Shown: positions 52,141 to 63,570, counted from the first letter of the stretch. The stretch: DNA of 64,000 bases from Aplidium turbinatum (GCA_918807975.1 OU964922.1:310001-374000), one strand, 5' to 3'. The notes: generated from the letters alone by a model not told the origin. Program-made: numbers and translations.

Positions 52141-52210
52141 GTTACACTGGCGGCGGAGACAGTTACAATAATAATAAAGCAGGACAATCAATTGAAAATG
52201 TTGTTTGAAA

Positions 52211-52530
52211 TCCGCTCCGGTAACTCAGTTGGTTATGGCGTGACTTCTGGAACGAAAAAACTTCAAGATCAAGTGGCGCTGGTTCGACTCCCTGGGGTGT
52301 GCGCTTGAGCAACGCACGTTAAGGATTGCTCTCCATTCAACGGCATCTAATGAAAGGAATAATTCCTTTGTAACAAGACTTCAACAATTGGAAACTTCAC
52401 TGTCAATCTCGGTAACCGGGCCTGCGTCACTGATTCAAAGCCTCTACAAGTATGTGAATCTGCCAGGATTAAGCTCTGCAAGAAGCTTTCCCAGTCCGAG
52501 AATAAAGATTCAATCATTCAATTAATCATT
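52211..52530 (+). repeat. tRNA-derived SINE family A, near complete
   Basis: tccgctccggtaactcagttg head, ggttcgactccctggggt B box, ctccattcaacggcatctaa body, and a tail atcattcaattaatc. Confidence 0.85.
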
Positions 52531-52824
52531 AATGGTTTTAAACGAAATAAAAGATTCACAAAGCTTTTTGAATCTCATCACGAACTTGACGAAGTCAACG
52601 TTATGGCAATGTATTTAGAATAAATTGTTAGGGTTAGGGTCTAAAATATTTTTGCTGTTGCTTTACAACGGTTGTTCCTCACATCCAAGTGCAGTAGGTG
52701 TTGGATTAAATATTGGAATTTTCGGAAACTTTCCCAAATGATATCATGGCGTTTGATAGATTGTCAACATTATGTTTGTTATTGTTATTGAGAAACATTG
52801 TGTTGTTTGCACAAATAATAAACT

Positions 52825-53050
52825 GATGATGTCAGAAAGGAATGATGAGTAATGATAATAATGATGTCAGAAAGAAATGATGAGTAATGATAATAATAAT
52901 GTTAGAAAGGAATGATGAGTAATGATAATAATGATGTCAGAAAGGAATGATGAATAATGATAATAATAATGATGTCAGAAAGGAATGATGAGTAATGATA
53001 ATAATAATGTTAGAAAGGAATGATGAATAATGATAATAATAATGATATTA
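52825..53050 (+). repeat. minisatellite with atgatgagtaatgataata units
   Basis: About six irregular units of 37-43 bases, each with gtcagaaaggaatgatgagt or gttagaaaggaatgatga followed by a variable (aat)n run. Confidence 0.8.
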
Positions 53051-53139
53051 CAAAGACACAACCGTTAAATTTAGCTGCTTGATTAAAGCAAAGTTGCTGA
53101 CAAAATGAACCAATGAGGAAACAATTTTCATCCCAATAT

Positions 53140-53275
53140 TTCAATGAGTTGGATGCCCACTTGCCCAGTCAATATTTCAATTAGTTGGATGCCCACTTGC
53201 CCAGTCAATATTTCAATTAGTTGGATGCCCACTTGCCCAGTCAATATTTCAATTAGTTGGATGCCCAATCAATGT
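53140..53275 (+). repeat. 36-bp tandem repeat, about 3.6 copies
   Basis: Unit gttggatgcccacttgccca-gtcaatatttcaatta. Since 36 is divisible by three, it keeps a repetitive frame open (SWMPTCPVNISI), but there is no other sign of a gene. Confidence 0.85.
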
Positions 53276-54600
53276 TTCAACAATTGTCACAATTGTCCGA
53301 GAGGTTTTGGTTTGTCACCCATTGTTGGAACGCGGTTGTGCTTGTGGCAGAATGGTCATAGAAATGATCGAAACCAATGTTGGGAAACTCAGAAAATTGA
53401 TCTTGAATCACAAGCTTGGACATGACAACTCAGCACAGAAGTTAGGCTACAATAGTACGCATCTGGAAAATAATATTTTAAGAGTACACTGAATTAACAG
53501 TAAGAAGTTTTGACAAAGCCACTTGAAATGTAACATGGTCTTCAGCAGTGTGATGTCAACAAACCTCAAAAAAATTTGAAGAATCGTTCAAAAGCCCAAA
53601 GGCTGTATGACGTATCTTAATCCTTAGAGATGAAATAAGAAGCTGAAAGTTTGTTTGTGCTCAAGTTGGTTGAACTTATGAAGAAGACATAGTTGCTAAG
53701 GAGAACTGAAAATCCCTCAGGGCAGATCAAGACGGAAAACTATTTAGATGTTATTGATATAATTTCTCGTGTCTCTTGTAGAAGTCAAAGTTGTATCTGA
53801 AACTTTTTTTCAATAAAAGTAGGCAAGAAATTTAACCGAGTGTGACAAAAGGTTTCTCGGCAGCCGACTGTTGCAAGAATTGACAGCGATAGACACGTGT
53901 ATCGCCCATGAAGCTAAGCTTATCAGTATCGCACCACTGATTCATGTCACAGTCAATTGAGTTCCGGACAGAAGATACAGCATTAGCTTGTAGTTGCAAA
54001 AATATTAAAAGAGCGAAGAACGAACTTAAACTAATGTCTGTTGCGCCTCATTGATAAACACTGAGTTTCTACTTTAATAAATTTGTTTAGAATAACGTTT
54101 TGGAATAACTATATTTTTATCTCATAAAGAAAATGTTTTTATCACTAACGTAAGAGCAGCTTTCCTATAACATCGGCCGAAAGCCAATCTTGCAATTCAA
54201 TAATTAAAAATGTACCGTGCAGTTGACTTTCAAGAATAGAGAAAACTTTTCCAAAATCCTGGAAGGTAGCACTGCCATTGAAGGCTAGATCGTGTAAGTT
54301 TAATAAGTTATTTTTGAGTGGCTTGTTAGCCATTTAACTACCATTGTTTCAGTTAAAAGAGTTATAAGAACAACACTGATTTAAAACTGCTTGCGTGGAA
54401 ATATTTCCCAGGAAGATCACATGGTGGGCCTTGCTTCCTGTCCCCCTTTAATTTATTTCTTCACCTCCAAGTTATAATTATCTGCTATCTTTGCCATGAA
54501 AAGTTTATGTGTGTTTTCATAATGCAAAACATTACGTTTATACTACTTGCACTTTCGCCTAGAAAACTTTCCTTATTAACATCTTTGAAAGATATTTTGA
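53276..54600. other. upstream region of the MS4A-like gene
   Basis: Apart from the hammerhead relic at 53.9 kb, no gene or repeat is recognisable. It presumably holds the promoter of the MS4A-like gene. Confidence 0.4.
53886..53932 (-). ncRNA. decayed hammerhead ribozyme copy
   Basis: Same 47-base layout as the motif at 61478-61524, with stem I GCGATA / TATCGC conserved. The core reads CTGATAA instead of CTGATGA, the GAAA reads GATA, and stem II no longer pairs. About 90 bases around it align with 61440-61530. Not expected to cleave. Confidence 0.6.
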
Positions 54601-54602
54601 CA

Positions 54603-57600
54603 ATGAATGCTCCTAATGCCTTCGCTATCACTACTGTCCAACATCAAACTGTGCAACCAGAAAGTTTACAGTACAGTCCTAATCACCTCAAGACTCTTCG
54701 CATTCTAGGGGTAAGTTTGCTTTTTGGTAATAAAGCATTAAGTCAACATTCGCTCTAAACTTTGTCCCCAGCTACCTTCCCCTTCTGTACTGCCGTTATG
54801 GAAATGCTTCCAGACAATATTTGTGATTCCAGAAGACTTGGAATGAACTGTAACAAATGATATGTTTGTTACTTTTCAGATTGTTGAAACAATGCTTGGT
54901 ATGTTGTTGCTCGGCATCGGAGTGAAGTTGCTGGCTGAGTTACACGTGGAGCACACCATTGGGGTCGGGGTGTGGGGAGGAATATGGGTGAGTATGATCT
55001 CAGTGTTTACACAGTCTGGTCAAGTAAGGTAGGTCATATAGTTAACGGTACAATAAATACTATTAAGGGTCTGCTACTATTGGGAGAATCCGATTCGGAG
55101 AATCCGATTCGGAGAAATTGAAACGGAGAAAATTGAAACGAATTAGCTTACAATAGAGAAATGAATGATCACCCAATTTAAAAGTTAATTTTAACAATCT
55201 TGTATTCTGTTTTTAACATTAAGATTAAGGTGTTTTTATAGTCTACTTGATAATAGCATACGATACGGTACCGTAGTGTCATAAAGGAAACTGCTCGTAA
55301 TTATACAAACAAGTAACTTTTGTGTAAAATTTTTTCTAAAAAATGAATTAAGACAAAAGTATATTTTAACTCTTTATTAACTCTATTCTAAGTTTGCATA
55401 CATACGACGACGCAGGATACGTGTCATACATACGACGACGCAGGATACGTGTCATACATACGACGACGCAGGATACGTGTCATACATACGACGACGCAGG
55501 ATACGTGTCATACATACGACGACGCAGGATACGTGTCATACATACGACGACGCAGGATACGTGTCATACATACGACGACTCAGGATACGTGTCATACATA
55601 CGACGACGCAGGATACGTGTCATACATACGACGACGCAGGATACGTGTCATACATACGACGACGCAGGATACGTGTCATACATACGACGACGCAGGATAC
55701 GTGTCATACATACGACGACGCAGGATACGTGTCATACATACGACGACGCAGGATACGTGTCATACATACGACGACGCAGGATACGTGTCATACATACGAC
55801 GACTCAGGATACGTGTCATACATACGACGACGCAGGATACGTGTCATACATACGACGACGCAGGATACGTGTCATACATACGACGACGCAGGATACGTGT
55901 CATACATACGACGACGCAGGATACGTGTCATACATACGGCGACGCAGGATACGTGTCATACATACGACGACGCAGGATACGTGTCATACATACGACGACG
56001 CAGGATACGTGTCATACATACGACGACGCAGGATACGTGTCATAAATACGACGACGCAGGATACGTGTCATACATACGACGACGCAGGATACGTGTCATA
56101 CATACGACGACGCAGGATACGTGTCATACATACGACGACGCAGGATACGTGTCATACATACGACGACGCAGGATACATACGATGACGCAGGATACGTGTC
56201 ATACATACGACGACGCAGGATACATACGACGACGCAGGATACGTGTCATACATGCGACGACGCAGGATACATACGACGACGCAGGATACATACGATGACG
56301 CAGGATACATACGACGACGCAGGATACATACGACGACGCAGGATACATACGACGACGCAGGATACATACGACGACGCAGGATACATACGACGACGCAGGA
56401 TACGCGTCAATTTTATCTGAGCAAACATTTTAATTTAATAGTTCAAAAATAAATTTCATTCGCTTTTTATTTTTCGCTAAATTTCAATTCAATTCATTTT
56501 TGTTTGTTGGAATGCAAAAGAAACGATACTGTGGAATACAATACAAAATTCTCTAAATAAACAGAAGGCGTCGTTGGATTTACAGTAGGCATCGTCAGAT
56601 TTTCAAAAAAATCTCTGAAAAGGGCTTTCTTCGAAAAAGGCTGACTCCGAATCAGGATTTCTCAGAATCGGATTCTCCAAAACTCTCTATTTCTATTATT
56701 AATAATATTATTATTATATAATATTATTAATCAATTCTATTTGAATAAGGACCTTCTGATGATCCTCCTTTAGGGTGAAATAGGCTGTCAAGTGTTTAGA
56801 GACTAATAACTATGTTTGATTTAGTTAATGGTACAAACACATCTGGATTTATCTTTACTTTTTTTCAAGTTCATCTTGATAAACCATAGGCATACGAAGC
56901 CGAGTAACGTGATCAAGTTTAACATCTTCAAGTTTATTACATATAGAAACACAAAACTACGCAACAAATTAAGTATCGAGCGTTTTCGACATCACAAGAT
57001 GTCCTCTTCAGGAATAATATACATACAACTTAACTACATCTGAAAACAATACAATGGTGAACTAAATCTATAAACAGAAAAAGACAAAAACTGCACAGTA
57101 CTTCTGATACTTAATTTGTTGCGTAGTTTTGTGTTTCTATATGTAATAAACTTGAAGATGTTAAACTTAATCACTTTACTCGGCTTCGTATGCCTATGGT
57201 TCAACAAGATAAACTCTCTACCGAAGCTCTATCATCTTGATAAACATAAACTTTATAGAGTTATCCTTGTAGCAGTGATTCATCTTCACAATATTCAATG
57301 ATATATTTGCAAAGGTTTTATTAACAATTCATGATCAAGGGTTAAGGTTAGGTCCTTCGGAAGTTCATGCATTCAGCAATTGGAAATTGTTTTTAAGCAA
57401 TTCATCATCAAAGGGTTTATGTATATTCATAAGTTGGAGATCGATTTCTGTCGATGGGTATCGGTATCAACTATAACAGAATTTGTTCGCGTTGAAAGTA
57501 GTTGAGTTAAAAAGTGAAACTTGTGATGTTTGTTGATTCCACATCTTTCATTTGGTAATTTTATTGAAAGATATTTTCACATTAAAATATATTGCTGAGG

Positions 57601-60600
57601 TTTCTAATTATTTTATTCTTGGCCATCCTACTGCACAAATAAGGTTTAACCCTATGTGTAGCGACACGGGGCTTCATGGGGACGACCCACTCTAGTAATG
57701 AAATATTTCTCAAAATAAAAATATGCTAGAAATGTGAAATTTCTTGACTTTTAGTTTTTGTTCTTTGCGATTTTTGTAAACCTACACTGGTAATTTTTCC
57801 ACCTTCCTGCCCTTCCCAATAAGCATTTCGTCTCAGGTGGCTAGACATTTTCGTGCGATGGTAATTATGTATACATTAATGTTAGTGCAATATCAGTGAC
57901 GATCGGTAAGGGAAAGCAAGGAAAGCAGTGCTTACCTGAGCGAAAACTATGGAAAATATAATGACTGAATTCTAGGTTTAACTTCTTATTTTTATCACGT
58001 CTATTTTAACTTGAAAATTACTGTATTCGTGACTAGAATTACTCGTAACGCTTGTGAGTAGTCTAAGTCCTCACCAAACCGCATGTCTTGCCTATAAATG
58101 CCAATTAACGCAAACGCTTCTGTCAGAAACAATCACTGAGGATCCAGGTAAGCAACTATCAAACTTGCTTTCCCAGATTCAAAAATGTAAAAAACGCCTT
58201 CGTTTTATCCAATCCTGACTCGTTTTGCAAAACGTCACCAGCTGCTTAGCCAATCAGATGTGTTATGGTTATGGTATGGTTAGTTTTGCTTTCCCAGTGA
58301 CGTCAATGCGAACATTCGGTAGAGCGGCCAGACTAACTCGTCAGAATGGTCTCTCGTCACGGTACAGAGCACAGCATCATAATGCCGAAATAATTGTTGA
58401 TGTTTTTTATGTTTCCTCGCCATGTACTTTAGCCTACTAGCTTTCATAGTCATGCCTTTGCCCTTTTTACAGCGTTGATATAACGTTACTTCGCCAATGA
58501 ACGTTCAGATGCGGATGCAATATTTAGTTCGTTAAGCTTCTATACGCAGGAGGCAAACTTATCCAGCTTTTTGTACAAATTGCTTGCGGTTGTAATGTTT
58601 AGGCCTAAGTGTTAGTTTTTGTAGTGTAGGCCTAACTGAATATCTGAGAATGAACATTCATGACAAATTAAATATTTAGACAACTATTATTCCATGTCTA
58701 ACACTAGATTTTGGTCCTGCAACGTTAACCCTAGAAGGTTGGGCTCCTGGAGTCTTTGCTCAGTTTGGGGGGGGGGGGGGGCTGTCGATTATTCTTATGC
58801 TTTAGGAGTGATATCTGTTATTTTTCAAGGCACTGTTTCAAAATTTTGGATTCACTTTGTAAAAGTGTTCACACTGAGCATATTCAAAAATTAAAACTAT
58901 GTGAAATTTAGAACTGCTCATATACGTTGAAATGTTGAGATGACTTATGACTGTGATTGCAGGGTGAGTTTACACATTATTTTTTGGTAGACTAATGAAG
59001 AACATGCATTGCAATGTTGTGATTAAATTTTTTTTACATAATTTTACATAAACAGTTAGGATTAACGAGACATGGGCTAAATTAATTACTTTCATCCAGC
59101 TGGTGGGAAAATTTTGAATAACAGAATATGAAATATTTCAGAGGATTGCTGAGAAATGCATTATATCTCTCAATTTATAACTTTAATCGCTCAAAATTTC
59201 AGCTCAATAGAGGTGAGAAATCTCGTAGTCGCAGCCTCAGTAGTTTTAGAGATACACTTGTTGATACAAAAAAGTTGAATTGACAGACCCCCCCCCCAAC
59301 CTTCAAAGGGTTAAAATTAAGATTGTTCATGACTTCTAAACATTAAATGGATGTATGATCACGACATAGGCGAAGCACAATTTGACAGATTTTTATTTTT
59401 GATTTGTTTTAGATATGCTCTCAGAGCGCACCAAATTGGAAGTGTTTTTCAAAAATTTCTGGGGGAGGCCCCCCAGACCCCCCGCTGGAAGTGTTGCCTT
59501 CGGCAACACACCTTCGGGCTTCGCCCGACGGTTACGCCCTTCGTGCCTACTACCTTGCTGCAGCATATTTCCAAGTTGCTTTCCCAACGGTTTAAGCCAC
59601 CGAACGTCACTGTGCAATATAAATGGTAGTGCAATTACTTTTAAGTCTAAAAACGCCCAAACATGCCTTATATTTATCAGTAAATGTAATATTTTGTTTA
59701 CTTTAGCGTTACTTTATGTTATAATTTAAAATTTTCAATTTTGAAGCTATTTTCGGGTAAGTAGAATAAAAACCGACTTTCTGACGTTTTTTCATCTCAA
59801 ACACTTTATTCCAATAAATTTGTTGGGCAAAAATTTAATTTCTATAAGCACAATACACATGGCTATTACCTTGTAAAATATTTTGGTTCTGTGATTTTCA
59901 TAGCTCCCGTTATTAGCGATTAATTAGCATGGGACTAAGATAGCCCGTGACGTGCTTTCCACGTACGAAAACAGCTCGTACTATGATAGGGTTAAAAGAT
60001 ATTTGTTTAAACAATTAATCAACAAATTTTTGTTTTTCCAGTTGATCTTAGCCGGAATTTTTGCATGCGCTAATCCGCCTTCCAGATGCATGGTAAGTGG
60101 GAATGCAGGAAATAAGATGAATGGGAATGCGGAAAAAAAGTTGTTGATAGTAAAACATGTTTGGGATAATTTCTAGCAATTCAGTTCACAAACATTTTTT
60201 TAATTGTAAATCGTTTTAATTGTAAATGAAAGTAAACGAGCAACCCGCAGTACAACTAGACTGAAACGAACAAAAATTACATTTTAACTTGATAAAAGTC
60301 CGATGACTCGTTCAATACCACTATTTTCTTAGTTGAAGTAACAATTTAAAATGTAATTTATAATTGATTTCAGTTTATTTGTATTGATGAGCCCTAATTG
60401 ATGAAAAGCAGTTCTTCCAACATGAATTTTATTGAAATACTGCTGTGAGTGATGGCCTAGCTAAATGACTTTTCAGGTTTAGACCAAGAGTGCTTAAATT
60501 TTTGGGCTGCGTCTCCCTTGATCTCACCTTAAAACTTTGCTCCCTCCTTTTCCAGTTGAAGTTATAAATCAAAGTCAAACTACATAAGTTTTAAATGTTT

Positions 60601-61424
60601 TGGATTTAAACCAAACAAAGATTATTTTCCATCATACGTCAATCAAAACAAATGGATATCCTTTCCCTCGCATTAATGAGAAGGTGAAGCTGCTTTATGG
60701 AAGACCGCAGTTTAATTCGTGGCTTAGTTAAATACAATACACATCGCATGTCAGGTTCACAGTTAAGTTTGTTCTGAGCTTGTTTCTTCACACTTGAAAG
60801 TGCAGAGAAGCTACTTTTACACAAAATAACGTCACAAACAGCCATTTTTACTAAACAATGGATAAAAAAAAACGGCAAGAATAAGCGCTAGGAACCAAAG
60901 TCAAATCCAGGATATGTTACCACTTACCAGCCAATAATCGTGACACAAGGTAACTTGTTACCAACATTTGTATTCACGACTTCTACAATACAATGGCATA
61001 GCAGTACAAACAGCCAACCACGTTAGTGTACCCCCAGAAGAATCTTCACGCCCCCCAAGACACTAAAAGCACTAAATCGTGTTTTTTAGACAAAGACAAA
61101 AATTGATGTAGGTTAGGATACTGGATAAATATTTTGCTTGCATATTGATCTTATTATTCAATAATAACAACTGGTATTACATTAGTTGGTTTGTTGGTGT
61201 AATTGTTTTTTAAGCTACAAAACCAACAATCTGCTGTTACTTGTCACACAATATAGCAAACACATAAGCTCTTCATGTTGCAGATCAACACCCACATGAC
61301 ACTGAGTATCATTGGAACGGTTGCGATGGGTGCACAGGTCGCATGGTCCGGGAAATTGGTCTATGGTTCCTCCGTAGTTGAAGAAATTTGGGAGTTCAAA
61401 CATAATTACTCTATGGAACTTTTG
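54603..61424 (+). CDS. MS4A (CD20-like) four-span membrane protein, exons 1-4, 3' end not found
   Basis: Exons 54603-54710, 54880-54987, 60042-60092 and 61284-61424 are all phase 0 with GT-AG introns and give 136 residues. Residues 1-36 are a cytoplasmic N-terminus. TM1 follows (ILGIVETMLGMLLLGIGVKL), then TM2 with the family's small-residue pattern (GVGVWGGIWLILAGIFACA). A short hydrophilic turn (NPPSRCM) leads to TM3 (HMTLSIIGTVAMGAQVAW) and the start of the second extracellular loop. This order, lengths and exon plan match the MS4A family, whose members modulate calcium entry or receptor signalling. TM4 and the C-terminus are not seen before the window ends; a piggyBac copy lies in the next intron. 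In-frame ATGs upstream at 54507 and 54522 are alternatives; I chose 54603 for its better context (A at -3). Confidence 0.7.
55083..56681. mobile_element. TIR-bounded segment containing the minisatellite, MS4A intron 2
   Basis: GGAGAATCCGATTCGGAGA occurs twice at 55083-55115 and again, as its reverse complement (ttctcagaatcggattctcc), at 56661-56681. The inverted ends enclose the 28-bp minisatellite and AT-rich flanks, as in non-autonomous DNA elements with tandem-repeat cores. Target-site duplication not evident. Confidence 0.45.
55397..56408 (+). repeat. 28-bp minisatellite (about 27 copies) grading into a 19-bp derivative
   Basis: Unit catacatacgacgacgcagg-atacgtgt, nearly identical throughout. 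From about 56165 copies lacking the nine bases acgtgtcat appear, giving a 19-bp period that dominates to the end. A few point variants (gactca, ggcgac, ataaata) mark individual units. Open frames of up to 273 codons in three frames are a by-product of the stop-free unit. Confidence 0.97.
56873..57210. repeat. Penelope-like inverted repeat, MS4A intron 2
   Basis: 56873-56977 and 57106-57210 are inverted copies of about 105 bases (tataggcatacgaagccgag-type ends). Between them, the minus strand at about 57014-56976 reads CTGAAGA, G, GACATC-ttgt-GATGTC, GAAAAC, a hammerhead-like stem II with flanking core bases. The arrangement resembles Penelope-like terminal repeats. Confidence 0.5.
57211..58990. 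other. MS4A intron 2, unassigned
   Basis: AT-rich with a run of 12 G near 58765-58780. Possible remnants of a DNA element around 57895-58165 (cagtgacgatcggtaagg), not secure. Confidence 0.35.
58993..59325 (+). repeat. dispersed repeat Y, first module, MS4A intron 2
   Basis: Near-identical to 4445-4815 (gaagaacatgcattgcaatg start; a run of at least ten C then aaccttcaaagggttaaa at the end), with a 20-base and a 17-base deletion relative to that copy. Confidence 0.75.
59400..59610. repeat. hAT-like remnant with GC-rich palindromes
   Basis: Shares tttcaaaaatttctgggggag and the following C/G runs with 15960-15995 inside the hAT-like remnant at 15.3 kb. Contains small palindromes (gccttcggcaac, cttcgggcttcgcccga). 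Confidence 0.4.
60490..60840 (-). pseudogene. hAT transposase C-terminal fragment (ZBED/SCAND3-like)
   Basis: Minus frame reads ILCKSSFSALSSVKKQAQNK, LNCEPDMRCVLYLTKPRIKL, the same element as 11305-11695 (DISALASVK-x-KLN-xPD-x-C-LS-TK). Located in MS4A intron 3. Confidence 0.55.
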
Positions 61425-61477
61425 GTAAGTTGTCTTCGGTTTGTTTCTCGGCAGCCGATTTGTAGCATGAATTGACA

Positions 61478-61524
61478 GCGATAGACACGTGTTTCGCCCA
61501 TGAGGCTGGGCTCATCAGTATCGC
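61478..61524 (-). ncRNA. hammerhead ribozyme, type I, complete consensus core
   Basis: Minus strand, 5' to 3': stem I GCGATA; core CTGATGA; stem II GCCCA with six-base loop GCCTCA closing on TGGGC; GAAA; minimal stem III (ACAC/GTGT, effectively two pairs and a tetraloop); cleavage-site C of GUC at 61484; stem I partner TATCGC. All invariant positions of the hammerhead (CUGANGA, GAAA, UH) are present and the 10.1-11.1 pair is G-C. Predicted cut lies between 61484 and 61483. It sits 54 bases past exon 4 of the MS4A-like gene, on the opposite strand. Short stem III type I hammerheads are known from retrozymes, Penelope-like elements and SINE-like repeats. Confidence 0.88.
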
Positions 61525-61553
61525 ACCGTATTCTAGCCACAAATTTATTCGAC

Positions 61554-61642
61554 CGCCGCTTTACCAGTCAGTTTAACTAACTTTAACTAGTACAGCGAGC
61601 AGTTGCGATTCGCTAACCATAACTGACTGGTAAAGCGGGTAA
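61554..61642. repeat. inverted repeat (hairpin arms of about 20 bases)
   Basis: gccgctttaccagtcagttt is followed about 47 bases later by aactgactggtaaagcggg. It lies between the hammerhead and the piggyBac gene and may mark the end of an element. Confidence 0.6.
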
Positions 61643-61739
61643 AGCGGCGAAAAAAGTATAGATTATAAAAAAAAATGTAATAGAAATAAAAAAAAAAAAA
61701 TGTATAGATTTTTTTGTATAGATTTTTCTTTCAAGCAAG

Positions 61740-63570
61740 ATGGCAAGAAGGCTACTAAATACAGCAGAAGTCACAATGCAACTGGAAGCTTGGTCGGATT
61801 TAGAGGACAGCATTTCTGACGATGAAGACACCGTTGAAAGCAAGGATTCTGAAGATGACTACCCATCACCTGAAGGTCGTGATGATGTTACAAACGAGAA
61901 TATGGATGACCCATCAACTGTCCAAATGCCCAAATGCACAGAAAAGTGTAGAAGATGAATTGACTGAGGGAGAGAGTGACAGTGAAGACTCTAGTGACAG
62001 TAGTGAGCTTACAGCCAGAAGCTCATTCAAACGAAGAAATGGCCGTGTGTGGGTTACCACGTGTCCCCAACCATCAAGAACACGTGCATGTAATCTTAGA
62101 CACACCACCGAGGGACCTGTCGGTGCTGCGAAAGACATCCAAAATGAAGTAGATGCTTTTGCTTGCTTTGTTGATGAAGATATGCTAAAACAGATTGTCA
62201 AGCATACTAACGAACGTGCAAGAAGGGATTTGAGAACAAAGGGCAAAGATACATTTGAATGGAAGCCAGTTGACTTGTGTAAAATCCGGGAAATTGTTGG
62301 TCTCTATCTCATCGGTGTGTATCGTTCTCAACACGAATCTCTTCGCTCGTTGTGGTCATCTGGCCCGTCAGGAAGAGCGATATTTCCCGCTTTTTTCGGC
62401 CGTAATCGGTTTGAGCAAGTTGTAGCAAATCTAGGTTTTGACAGTCGTGAAAATCGTAACACGGATGATAAGTTTGCTCCTTTTCGAAAAATGTGGGAAC
62501 AGTTTATTGAAAATTGCAGAAAACATTATGAAAAATTATGTAATCGCGCGTATGTAACCGTAGATGAACAACCGATACCATTTCGAGGTCGCTGTAGGTT
62601 TAGACAATACATGCCTAGCAAGCCGAACAAGTACGGAATGAAACTCTTTTTGTTGTGCGACTGCCCCACAGGCTACACATTTAATGGGATGCCATACATT
62701 GGACGCCAAGGAAATCAGAGAAACGTTGGCTTGTCAGCTGATGTTGTGAAATTCCTTTCTAACCCACTGCAGTTTTCTGGAGTCAATATAACAACTGATA
62801 ATTGGTTCACCAGTTTCCAGCTTGCTGCTGACTTACTTCAGAAACAAATCACCTTGCTCGGTACGATGAAAAAAAAATAGGCGAGAACTTCCCATTGAAT
62901 TTGCAACAAGAAAGACGAGAAGGGTTGTATCAAGCTTGTTTGGCTTTAGTGACAGGCAAACGTTAGTATCGTATGTGCCAAGGAAAACAAAGTTGTAGTT
63001 TTACTATCAACTATGCATAATGATAACAAAGTTGATGCAGATAAAGGTTTGCCTGAAATGATACAAGATTATAATGCTACTAAAGCAGCTGTTGACAAAG
63101 TTGACCAACTTTGTCCCAACCACAGTGTGCAGAAAAGGACAAAGTGCTGGCCACTTGCCTACTTCTACAACTGCCTCAATATTGCGGGTATCAACAGCAT
63201 GGTGGTCTTCCGAGCTAAATTTCCAGGAAGGGGAAAAAAAAGCAAGTCATCGACGCCGAATATTTCTGGAAAACTTAGGTATGAGTTTGCTTCATCCATG
63301 GCTACAACGTCGAGTGCAAGTAAAACAGCTTCCAAGAGCTACTAAACTATCGCTGCAAAAATGTTGATACAAAATTGACATCGACTCTTCTCAATCATCA
63401 GCTACACATGAGGGTGGAAAGAGTGAAAGACGGCAGTGCCACATCTGTCCATTTTCTCTGGATCGCAAAACACCTCATGTGTGCGAGGAATGTAATGAGC
63501 CGTGTTGTATCGATCAGCAACAAATCACGGTTTTATGCTCCTATTGTGCAGCATGATTCTTGTTCTTAGC
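61740..63570 (+). mobile_element. piggyBac-type transposase gene, nearly whole but frameshifted
   Basis: 61740-61958 supplies an acidic N-terminus (MARRLLNTAEVTMQLEAW, then SDLEDSISDDED). The reading continues one frame over in 61822-62880. Landmarks there: FFGRNRFEQVVANLGFD, APFRKMWEQFIENCR, VTVDEQPIPFRGRCRFRQYM (first catalytic Asp) and NITTDNWFTSFQLA (second). After a frame change at an A-run near 62870 come ELPIEFATRKTRR and YVPRK, and after another, 63013-63345 gives MIQDYNATKAAVDKVDQLC (third catalytic Asp) and KCWPLAYFYNCLNIAGIN. A Cys-rich finger (RRQCHICPFSLDRKTPHVC-like, partly out of frame) follows to 63570. All three Asp of the DDD triad remain; about three frame breaks make it inactive as it stands. 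Confidence 0.85.

Noticed and set aside
52828-52850. Hammerhead core (CTGATGA then GAAA)
   Set aside because: The bases between are too few and unpaired, and no stem I forms. It belongs to a minisatellite.
53144-53425. Open frame with SWMPTCPVNISI repeats
   Set aside because: A 36-bp tandem repeat keeps the frame open by arithmetic. No splice, start or domain support.
55397-56408. CRISPR-like array
   Set aside because: Units are head-to-tail without spacers and the genome is animal.
55394-56452. Long open frames (up to 273 codons) of TTTQDTCHTYDDAGYV-type repeats
   Set aside because: They are three phases of one stop-free 28-bp minisatellite lying in an intron of the MS4A-like gene. There is no unique coding sequence.
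58225-58440. 71-codon open frame as a gene
   Set aside because: No recognisable domain, and it lies inside an intron of the MS4A-like gene in repeat-rich DNA.
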